DNA from: Methylobacter sp. KS41
Lineage (GTDB): Bacteria > Pseudomonadota > Gammaproteobacteria > Methylococcales > Methylomonadaceae
Assembly (NCBI GenBank): GCA_002862125.1
Contig: PHSP01000001.1
Span: forward strand, 1,770,501 to 1,834,500
Direction: 5' to 3'
DNA: 64,000 bases
The position numbers were made by a program, and so were the translations under genes. A model generated the notes under the pieces. That model did not search any database, was not told where the DNA came from, and saw nothing but the letters and a program-made list of their open reading frames with translations. Below are positions 56,991 through 64,000 of this stretch, piece after piece (within the stretch, counting starts at the first letter, position 1; each line of letters starts with the position of its first letter).

Positions 56991-58976
56991 TTACCATAGC
57001 TTTCTTGTATCCAGCCAGGTCACTTGCCCGGCACGTTTATTCACTTCCTGATACAGGTGAGCCGTGCAGCCTGGTTTACCGGAGCCGCCTCCGTCCCATA
57101 AACAGATGAAACGTACTTTGCCGATACCGTAGGCCAGTGCGGTATATAACAACCAGAGATTACAACGTTCGTAGGGAGAACTGTCTTCTTCATCGATATC
57201 ACCCAGTGCATCGGACATGTTGCGCGGCGGGCTTTTAAGTTGCTCGGCGAGGGTGAAATAGCGTGTCCGCCAGCTTTCTCCTCGCTCGGAAGACAGGATA
57301 GCTCGTTGTACGAATTCCGCTTCCGGAAAAGGTTGCAGCAATCGAATGCGAACACCTCGTTTGGCGCAAGTTTCGGCAAATAAAATATCGCCCCCTGCCG
57401 CGCCTTGAGTCAAGGCGAGATCGCTTTCGTTTGCACCCAATGCCGCCAGAACTTCGGCGATTTTTTCAGCGGCAATGCCGCTCTTGTCATTTGGAAAACG
57501 CGGAGTAAGCCGATCCTCTGCATCGATCATAAGGCCATTAAACAGAAAAACCCGGCGTGGTTGCCATCGTTCTTCCGGTTTTTTTAATGGCGCCAGTGCT
57601 CGCTCTATAGTTGCAATGCCGGCATCAATGACTTCCGGGCGAAAGCCCAGATCTTTGAGCAAGTATAAATGGGATAAGGTAGAGTTAAGGGGATAAAATT
57701 CATTTCCAGATTTGGCGATGGCTTCTTTATAAGCTGAAGCGACAGTATCCGGCGTGCCAAGCAATACTTCCAGCGCGCCGAGAGCCGCTTTGCTCCAAAA
57801 GGACTGCCCCGGTTCGAACTCCGCCACGTAGCGCACTGCAGCAGCCATGGCTTTGGCTTCGATGAAATAGCGGGTGTCTCCCGTAAGGTATAAAAACACA
57901 TGCATCAAGGTCAAGACGTTGATTCCCGAACAGTAATGGCCGGGGTTACGCCTGAAGGCTTGCCGGTAGCTTTCGATTGCGGCTCGTAGCCTTGCATCCG
58001 CATCCGCGGCATTGTTGCGCATCTGCTGGATGGTCAAGCCCTGTTGCCGCCATAAATGAATCCACGCATCCTTGTCGATTCTGGCTAGCAGCGCCCAGGT
58101 TTCAGGATCATTGGGATAAATTTTCAACATGCTTATGTAATGCAGCCGGACTTCATACTGGGGAATGTTTGCTTTTCCTTGCAATGCCAGATTTTGCAGA
58201 CAAATGCCTTTTTCTTGTAGCCCGGTAAGATTTTCGGGATCAATTTCCAGGCCTGCTTCGATTTGCTCCAGTGCAAAATCGAATTGCTCTGCTTTACGCA
58301 GGGCAACTCCTGCCTTGAAAAGCGCCTCCGCGCGAAATGCCGCCACTGGCGCTTCGTCTGCAAGCATTAACAAATCACCGACGAGATCGTTCTGGCAAGC
58401 TTGTTCGACTTTTTCCGCCCAGACATCGTAAGCTTTCCAGAATTCCACTGCTTCATTTACACGAAGTAATTTCCATGATGGTTCTTGCAGATAGGGTAGC
58501 AATTGGTAAACGGGGCTCAGTTTACGGCCATGCCGGGATGTTGTCAGTGTAGCTTTTACCATTTCAGTGAGTGCTTTTTTGTCGTTTTCCAGAGTGTCCG
58601 GATCGGGTACGCCATCCTTGAGGCTGTAATTAAGCTTGCGATCAGTATAAATTTCGAACAGTCGCCTATCATTAATTCCTTGAATCAGTACTATGCCGCT
58701 AGCTCGTATGGCATGACGAATGCCAAGCTCATACCAGACATTGGGGTTATCCAGCGTTAAATCAGCAATTACCAGATCAGCGATGAGCAATTCCTGAAAC
58801 ATATCCGTTTTAATATCGCCCGCTGCTTGCTCCTGGTCCGTACGAAACACTGCAAACCCGGCATCTTTAATGGCGGGCTTGAGCAAATCGTTATAAATAG
58901 TATTGAAGTCGATTAGCGTGCCGCCGGGGCCTGGTTTTTTACCAAACGGCATAGCGACAAAAGCGTGTGGTTTCAT
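56991..58976 (-). CDS. TIR/deoxyribosyltransferase-like + TPR/TRAFs-binding-like + SLOG-like protein
   Basis: 661 residues from the ATG at 58976, preceded by GGGGAAA; an upstream start at 59000 adds eight non-homologous residues. Three parts: a Rossmann-like front (1-120) with HAFVAMPFG, FRTDQEQAAGDIKTDM and ADLTLDNPNVWYELGIRHA, where Glu83 fits the catalytic Glu of nucleoside deoxyribosyltransferase/TIR-like domains; a helical middle (about 160-460) with TPR-like repeats (FALEQIEAGLEIDPENL) of the DUF4071/TRAFs-binding type; and a SLOG-like end (about 470-575) with TQGAAGGDILFAETCAKRGV, a predicted nucleotide-ligand pocket. This domain mix resembles nucleotide-signalling conflict systems. 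No cyclase or nuclease gene is adjacent. Function unproven. Confidence 0.8.
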   Translation of the reverse strand: MKPHAFVAMPFGKKPGPGGTLIDFNTIYNDLLKPAIKDAGFAVFRTDQEQAAGDIKTDMFQELLIADLVIADLTLDNPNVWYELGIRHAIRASGIVLIQGINDRRLFEIYTDRKLNYSLKDGVPDPDTLENDKKALTEMVKATLTTSRHGRKLSPVYQLLPYLQEPSWKLLRVNEAVEFWKAYDVWAEKVEQACQNDLVGDLLMLADEAPVAAFRAEALFKAGVALRKAEQFDFALEQIEAGLEIDPENLTGLQEKGICLQNLALQGKANIPQYEVRLHYISMLKIYPNDPETWALLARIDKDAWIHLWRQQGLTIQQMRNNAADADARLRAAIESYRQAFRRNPGHYCSGINVLTLMHVFLYLTGDTRYFIEAKAMAAAVRYVAEFEPGQSFWSKAALGALEVLLGTPDTVASAYKEAIAKSGNEFYPLNSTLSHLYLLKDLGFRPEVIDAGIATIERALAPLKKPEERWQPRRVFLFNGLMIDAEDRLTPRFPNDKSGIAAEKIAEVLAALGANESDLALTQGAAGGDILFAETCAKRGVRIRLLQPFPEAEFVQRAILSSERGESWRTRYFTLAEQLKSPPRNMSDALGDIDEEDSSPYERCNLWLLYTALAYGIGKVRFICLWDGGGSGKPGCTAHLYQEVNKRAGQVTWLDTRKLW

Positions 58977-59127
58977 AGAATTTCCCCAAGAGAACTGCAC
59001 CAGAACATTAGCATAGTTTCAGGAGGCGGTCGAATCCGGCTTTCGACTTAAAGTACCACGCAAAATAGCCTCGGATTCAGCGGTTAAAGCTATTTATGAT
59101 CCGCGAACCAAGGCTCAAGCCAGAAAA

Positions 59128-60102
59128 TTATTGCCTGTTATTCTTTATGCTCGCCAGGACTTTTTGTAATAAATCCGCTTGCCCGGTCTGAAAGCAGATC
59201 GCGTCAGTTTCTCTACGCAGCCAGGTAAATTGGCGTTTAGCCAATTGCCGGGTTGCAATAATGGCCTTTTCGGTCATGGTTTCAAGATCATCCTCGCCTT
59301 GCAGGTAGGCCCAGACTTGCCGATAGCCGACGGCGCGGATGGAAGGCATTTTTTCGCTTAAATCTCCCCGGCGGTAGAGCGCTTCCACTTCATTAATTAA
59401 CCCTTGCTCCAGCATATTCCGGAAACGTTGCGCAATGATGCCGTGCAAAATTTTCCGGTCTGGCGGGGCGATAATCAGTTTTATTTTTTGATAAGGCAGA
59501 TCTCCGACTTGGTCTTGATTAAAAAATGAGGACAGGGGTTTGCCGCTGATTTCGTAGACTTCCAAAGCGCGCTGGATACGTTGCGGGTCATTGGGATGAA
59601 TTCTCGCTGCCGAGAGTGGATCGATGTCTGCCAGACGTTGATGCAGAGCCTCTTTACCCAATTGCTCTAAATCCTGATCAAGCCTTGCTCTGATCGCTGG
59701 ATCGGCCTCAGGCAAAACGGCAAGTCCGTTGAATAAAACATTAAAATATAACATGGTGCCGCCGGTCAAAACCGGTATTTTTCCGCGCCCGGTTATAGCA
59801 TCCATCAAGGCTAGCGCCTGTGTTCTAAACTGCCCGGTAGAGAAAGATTCTGACGGATCCAGTATATCTATCAAGTGATGAGGAATGCCGCCTCTTTCTT
59901 CCAGCGTCGGCTTAGCCGTTCCTATATCCATGCCCTTAAAAACCAGCGCGGAATCTACACTGATGATTTCCCCATCCAATGCCTGCGCCAGTTGTACTGA
60001 AAGAGCGGTCTTTCCAGAAGCCGTCGGCCCCATTAAGAAAATCGCAGGTGGAAGGCATTGTTTTTGCCTGGTTATGGATTTCTGTTTTCGCGCTAATGAC
60101 AC
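59128..60102 (-). CDS. miaA: tRNA dimethylallyltransferase
   Basis: 324 residues. P-loop LMGPTASGKTALS, DSALVFKGMDIGTAKP, LTGGTMLYF and the C-terminal RAVGYRQVWAYL and QLAKRQFTWLR. Adds dimethylallyl to A37 of tRNAs reading UNN codons. GTG start three bases after the mutL stop. The hfq gene that often follows miaA in gammaproteobacteria is absent; the TIR/SLOG-like gene lies there instead. Confidence 0.97.
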   Translation of the reverse strand: MSLARKQKSITRQKQCLPPAIFLMGPTASGKTALSVQLAQALDGEIISVDSALVFKGMDIGTAKPTLEERGGIPHHLIDILDPSESFSTGQFRTQALALMDAITGRGKIPVLTGGTMLYFNVLFNGLAVLPEADPAIRARLDQDLEQLGKEALHQRLADIDPLSAARIHPNDPQRIQRALEVYEISGKPLSSFFNQDQVGDLPYQKIKLIIAPPDRKILHGIIAQRFRNMLEQGLINEVEALYRRGDLSEKMPSIRAVGYRQVWAYLQGEDDLETMTEKAIIATRQLAKRQFTWLRRETDAICFQTGQADLLQKVLASIKNNRQ

Positions 60103-60105
60103 CGC

Positions 60106-61926
60106 TTATTGACCGCGCAAGAAAAATTTATCGAGATCATTTGTCGATAGTTCTATCCAGGTGGGCCTGCCGTGGTTGCATTGCCCGCTTCTTTCGGTTT
60201 GTTCCATATCCCGCAGCAATGCGTTCATCTCGTCTATGCTCAAGCGCCGGTGCGCGCGTACCGAACCATGACAGGCGATGGTTGCCAACAGTTCATTGGA
60301 TTGCTTTTGTATGCGATGACTCATACCATGTTCGGATATATCGGCCAGCACATCACGTATCAAAGTTTCTTTATCGATATTGCCCAATAAAGCGGGCGTT
60401 GAACGCAGAATGATAGTTTCAGGCCCTGACCGGTTGATTTCAAACCCGAGTGAACTGAAGAATTCATGTTCCTGCTCCGCCAAATCGGCTTCCGCCGGAC
60501 TGACTTTTATCTTGATAGGGAGCAATAAGGGTTGACTGGGTACCGCGCCTTGCTGATATTGCTGTTTAAGCCGCTCGTAGGTAACCCGTTCATGGGCGGC
60601 ATGGGCATCGACCAGGATAATGCCTTTTGGAGTTTCGGCCAGAATATAAATGTTGTGCAAATGCGCGATAGCATAGCCAAGCGGTGGAGTATCCTGTGCT
60701 GGCGGTACAGTTTGCTGCTGTTTTTGTATGGGCGGGTCTTCCGGGTACAATGACGCATACGCTTTTATCGTTTCTGCTACCGTTAAGGGCAGAGAGGTTT
60801 GCTGAGGCGGTCTTTGATCATAAAAGGGCTTGGGAGCAAAGTCCGTGCGCGTTTGCTGCTTAGGAGCGAGTTCAGGTTCCAATTGCAGGGTTACGCTGTC
60901 GTCTACCTGAATCACGCTACGTTCTGGTCTTACACCCGCCAGTGACCGGTGCAGCGCTGAAAAGAGAAAATCATGGACCAGTCGACCTTCTCTAAATCTG
61001 ACTTCCAGTTTTGCCGGATGAGCATTAACATCAACCAGCTTAGGGTCGAGTGACAAAAATAACACAAAGACAGGGTGCCGCCCATGAAACAAAACATCCT
61101 GATAGGCCTGTTTAACAGCATGGGAAACGAGCTTATCTCTTATCAATCTATCGTTGACATAGAAAAACTGCATATCCTGTTGACTGCGGGAAAATGCCGG
61201 CAAACCTACCCAGCCTTTTAATTGCAAACCTGATGCCGCAAAGTCGATTTTTACGGAATTCTCAATAAAAGCCGATCCGCATATACTGGCAATCCTTTGC
61301 TCTTGAGCGCTATCCTTTACCGCCGGTTTTAGATTGAGCACTTCCTTTTGGTTATGGATAAGGCTAAAACCAATATTAAACCGGCTAAGAGCCATTCTTT
61401 TTATTAATGTTTCAATGTGGGCAAATTCGGTTTTTTCAGTTTTGAGAAACTTGCGTCTGGCAGGGGTATTGTAAAATAAATCCCGTACATCAACCGTAGT
61501 GCCTTGAGGATGCGGATCGGGTTGCGGATCAAAATTCCGTTCCGAACCATCGGCGCTTACGCACCAGGCGCACTGCGCATCGGCAGTGCGTGAAATCAGC
61601 GTAAGTCTTGCCACAGAGCTGATGCTGGGCAGGGCCTCGCCGCGAAAACCCATGCTGGCGACCTGCTCCAGGTCCTGCAATGTGGCAATTTTACTGGTTG
61701 CATGTCGTGATAATGCCAACAGCAGGTCTTCCTTGACTATGCCGCAACCGTCGTCCCTGATTTTTATTAACCGTGCGCCGCCCTGCTCTATCTCAATAGT
61801 AATTTGTCTTGCGCCGGCATCAAAACAGTTTTCAACCAGTTCCTTGACCACGGACGAGGGTCTTTCGACCACTTCACCAGCGGCAATCTGATTGACCAGT
61901 TGAATGGGGAGTGAACGAATACGCAT
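60106..61926 (-). CDS. mutL: DNA mismatch repair protein MutL, endonuclease-type
   Basis: 606 residues. GHKL ATPase front IAAGEVVERPSSVVKELVEN, DDGCGI, ATSKI, GFRGEALPSI. The C-terminus keeps nuclease motifs: DAHAAHERVTYE (DxHAxxExxxxE), CNHGRP and FFLRG, which E. coli MutL lacks. So nicking is probably done by MutL itself and a MutH partner is not needed; this is inferred from family knowledge. Located between amiC and miaA as in E. coli. Confidence 0.96.
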   Translation of the reverse strand: MRIRSLPIQLVNQIAAGEVVERPSSVVKELVENCFDAGARQITIEIEQGGARLIKIRDDGCGIVKEDLLLALSRHATSKIATLQDLEQVASMGFRGEALPSISSVARLTLISRTADAQCAWCVSADGSERNFDPQPDPHPQGTTVDVRDLFYNTPARRKFLKTEKTEFAHIETLIKRMALSRFNIGFSLIHNQKEVLNLKPAVKDSAQEQRIASICGSAFIENSVKIDFAASGLQLKGWVGLPAFSRSQQDMQFFYVNDRLIRDKLVSHAVKQAYQDVLFHGRHPVFVLFLSLDPKLVDVNAHPAKLEVRFREGRLVHDFLFSALHRSLAGVRPERSVIQVDDSVTLQLEPELAPKQQTRTDFAPKPFYDQRPPQQTSLPLTVAETIKAYASLYPEDPPIQKQQQTVPPAQDTPPLGYAIAHLHNIYILAETPKGIILVDAHAAHERVTYERLKQQYQQGAVPSQPLLLPIKIKVSPAEADLAEQEHEFFSSLGFEINRSGPETIILRSTPALLGNIDKETLIRDVLADISEHGMSHRIQKQSNELLATIACHGSVRAHRRLSIDEMNALLRDMEQTERSGQCNHGRPTWIELSTNDLDKFFLRGQ

Positions 61927-62035
61927 CAGCCAGCCTAAAGCAAAAGCGTTATTCTATATGAGTAGTTAAGGTCGTGGTAGTTTAACAAACCGGTTAAAGT
62001 GCAAAACTACCATGGCTCTGCACTTTGCAGGTGAT

Positions 62036-63274
62036 TTATTGCAGATCCAATGCAGCGATTCTGTTATCAACAGGCGCCGATTGTCTGAAATAGTTACATA
62101 CGCCTTTGAAAATAGCATCAGCCATTTTCGATTGAAAACGTTTACTCAGTAAGTTCCGTTCTTCCGATGGATTAGAGATGAAAGCTGTTTCCACTAATAT
62201 GGACGGTATATCAGGCGATTTCAACACAATAAACCCTGCTTTCTGAACGGAATCCTTATGCAGTTCCGAAACAGTGTCGAAGCTTCTTAAGACATGATTC
62301 GCAAGGTTAACACTTGCTTCCTGAGTCGCCGTTTGCGATAAGTCCAGCAAAACCGAGGCTAGCACATCTTCTTTATCGCTCAGGCTGACCCCGACTAAAT
62401 CCGAGGCGTTTTCACTATCCGCCAGCCAACGCGCCGCTTCGCTTGATGCGCCGCGCGTGGACAAGGTATAGACGGACGCGCCTTTAACATCCGCATTCTG
62501 ATAAGCATCGGCATGTATTGAAACAAATAAATCCGCTTTAGCCGCTCTAGCGATTTGCATCCGTTGTCTGAGACCCACGTAATAGTCGCCTTTTCTAACC
62601 ATGACCGCCTTCATGCCCGGCTGTTTGCTGATTAATGCCGCCAGTTTATTAGCGATTGCGAAAGTGATTTTTTTCTCCTCAGTGCCTTGAGGTCCATGAG
62701 CGCCTGGATCATTGCCGCCATGTCCAGCATCAATGGCAATCACTATGCTGCTGGCTCTTGCAGGTTCAATTGATTTGCCGTCAATTGATTCTGTCGCGAC
62801 TGTTTTGAGTTCCCGGGATTTACTCGAATCCAATTGAGTTACTTTTTTATCTTCACTTTTTACAGAGACGATAGGGTCTTTATTAAACAAATCAATTATT
62901 AATTGATGTTCGTCACTATTATTAGAGCTTATTGAAAATTTTTTTGAACTGATTGGCGCTTTTAAATCAACAACAATTCTTAAATCGGTACCGTTTTTTA
63001 TCCCCGTGCGAACACGGGCGAACAACGGATGCTTTGCTGATGGCTGGCTTAATGCGCGCTCAAGCCGGGCGTCTTTAATATCAATAACCAAACGCGCCGG
63101 ATTATCCATCACGAAAACCTTATGATTTGCTGATGACGTTAGCTCAAACATCATGCGATTTTGGTTTGAGGTAGTGGTATAACGCAATGAATTTACGTTG
63201 CTTTGTTGCGCATAAACCGGCGCAAACAAAAACTGTAATCCAAAGAAAAAAAAGACTTTCCAGAAATTCCTCAT
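62036..63274 (-). CDS. amiC: N-acetylmuramoyl-L-alanine amidase with AMIN domain
   Basis: 412 residues from the ATG at 63274 giving a signal peptide (MRNFWKVFFFFGLQFLF, cut near VYA). AMIN domain (about 25-125) for septal targeting, then Amidase_3 with zinc ligands in IAIDAGHGGNDPGAHG, SIHADAYQN and catalytic Glu in VETAFISNPSEE. AmiB or AmiC naming is interchangeable here; no LysM domain is seen. Splits daughter-cell septa. Between tsaE and mutL. Confidence 0.93.
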   Translation of the reverse strand: MRNFWKVFFFFGLQFLFAPVYAQQSNVNSLRYTTTSNQNRMMFELTSSANHKVFVMDNPARLVIDIKDARLERALSQPSAKHPLFARVRTGIKNGTDLRIVVDLKAPISSKKFSISSNNSDEHQLIIDLFNKDPIVSVKSEDKKVTQLDSSKSRELKTVATESIDGKSIEPARASSIVIAIDAGHGGNDPGAHGPQGTEEKKITFAIANKLAALISKQPGMKAVMVRKGDYYVGLRQRMQIARAAKADLFVSIHADAYQNADVKGASVYTLSTRGASSEAARWLADSENASDLVGVSLSDKEDVLASVLLDLSQTATQEASVNLANHVLRSFDTVSELHKDSVQKAGFIVLKSPDIPSILVETAFISNPSEERNLLSKRFQSKMADAIFKGVCNYFRQSAPVDNRIAALDLQ

Positions 63275-63352
63275 AGCGATACCACTCAAAGACGACAAAC
63301 CGGTTTAAATTATACCAGTATGCCGTTGTTTTCATACGTGCCTTGCAATTTT

Positions 63353-63772
63353 TTATGAACCATACTCCATATTTAGCAATCGCGCAAGTCCTTGAGGTTT
63401 TAAGGTAATAATTCTATCGGGTTTTGGTAAATATCCTTTACCCTTATCAGGCCATTCGATAAAACATATACTGTCCTGATCAAAATAATCCCTTATACCT
63501 ATCCATTCCAGCTCTTCAGGATCAAGCACTCGATATAAATCAAAATGAAAAATTTTACGCCCGCTTATCGTGTATTCTTCCACTAACGTATAGGTTGGGC
63601 TTTTAACAATGCCGTTATATCCAGCGGCCCGGAGAAAGCCTCTAACCATTGTCGTTTTCCCTGCGCCTAAATCGCCATATAAAAAAATCAGGCATTTTGA
63701 GGGCAAAGAATGAAATAATTCCGCGCCAAACTGCTCCGTTGCTTCTGCGCTATGCAAATATTTCCGCATCAA
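63353..63772 (-). CDS. tsaE: tRNA threonylcarbamoyladenosine synthesis ATPase TsaE
   Basis: 139 residues. Walker A YGDLGAGKTTMVRGFL, SPTYTLVEEY, FHFDLYRVLDPEELEWIG and IEWPDKG, all typical of TsaE, the ATPase that resets TsaB-TsaD in t6A37 synthesis. ATG overlaps the nnrD stop by four bases. Confidence 0.96.
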   Translation of the reverse strand: MMRKYLHSAEATEQFGAELFHSLPSKCLIFLYGDLGAGKTTMVRGFLRAAGYNGIVKSPTYTLVEEYTISGRKIFHFDLYRVLDPEELEWIGIRDYFDQDSICFIEWPDKGKGYLPKPDRIITLKPQGLARLLNMEYGS

Positions 63773-64000
63773 TTTATCAAAAATCTGAGATATGGCATTA
63801 AATCACTGGCTAACAAACCTCTCTCACCCTTCTTATCCGCAGCTAAATCAGCTGCCAGCCCGTGAATATGAACACCTTGTTGTGCAGCATTTTTCAAAGA
63901 ACAGCCTTGAGCCAGAACACCCGCAATCACGCCTGCAAGCACATCGCCCATGCCTCCGGAAGCCATTCCCGGATTTCCCGTGGTAGAAACTGCGATTTCA
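63769..64000 (-). CDS. nnrD: ADP-dependent NAD(P)H-hydrate dehydratase, C-terminal part
   Basis: Only the last 77 codons lie in the window; the gene continues past 64000. The reading STTGNPGMASGGMGDVLAGV is the nucleotide-binding signature of the NnrD/carbohydrate-kinase-like dehydratase; HIHGLAADLA follows. It repairs damaged NADHX. It may be fused to an epimerase domain (NnrE) upstream, as in E. coli YjeF. Overlaps tsaE. Confidence 0.93.
   Translation of the reverse strand, partial: EIAVSTTGNPGMASGGMGDVLAGVIAGVLAQGCSLKNAAQQGVHIHGLAADLAADKKGERGLLASDLMPYLRFLIN

Overview
The window reads as a gammaproteobacterial chromosome of moderate GC. The gene order nnrD-tsaE-amiC-mutL-miaA and the pair yffB-dapE are typical of that class. 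An SmbP-type metal-binding protein, an orphan MlaC/HpnM-like protein and many large-envelope genes would fit a Methylococcales-type (type I methanotroph-like) bacterium, but no methane gene is present and that placement is inference only.

Left end (1-9.1 kb): one giant, GC-rich, cysteine-rich gene (2,922 codons, open to the left edge) encodes a TcA-type subunit of an insecticidal toxin complex, with a PA14-like insert and a Gly/Asp/Asn-rich linker. Its composition differs sharply from everything to its right, so it looks like a transferred island whose border lies near 9.0-9.1 kb, marked by a 78-bp imperfect hairpin.

9.5-23.7 kb: a secreted helical protein; a leftward NamZ-type muramidase / DOMON-like / MFS group that may serve cell-wall recycling; a decayed HEPN-MNT toxin-antitoxin pair; rmuC; a leftward four-gene operon (DUF6763-like, P-loop ATPase, metA, guaD-like); smbP; a chagasin-like inhibitor; a yeast-type cytosine deaminase homologue; lnt.

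23.8-34.2 kb: a Lon-like S16 protease with an altered Walker A; leftward priA, argS and a SPOR protein; a decayed IS6-family element inserted 38 bp upstream of priA, apparently supplying the -35 of a hybrid promoter; a QseBC-like two-component system whose sensor has a duplicated half-domain.

34.2-45.7 kb: a gene-poor stretch with GC-rich debris, then leftward membrane genes (MgtC/DUF4010, TVP38-like, HdeD), an OprP-like porin behind a good Pho box, a YgjP-type peptidase, a gamma carbonic anhydrase, aroE, hicAB, hemB and an MlaC-like gene.

45.8-64 kb: cmoB, comEA, yffB-dapE, a Slp lipoprotein, a leftward porin / flavinylated FMN-binding protein / membrane protein cluster, IS3-type remnants, sucCD, a large TIR/deoxyribosyltransferase-like + TPR/TRAFs-binding-like + SLOG-like protein sitting where hfq often follows miaA, then miaA, mutL (with endonuclease motifs), amiC, tsaE and the end of nnrD.

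Best candidates for unusual biology are the TcA-like giant, the three-part TIR/SLOG protein, the flavinylated porin cluster, the IS6 hybrid promoter at priA and the duplicated sensor domain. No tRNA, rRNA or CRISPR array was found.
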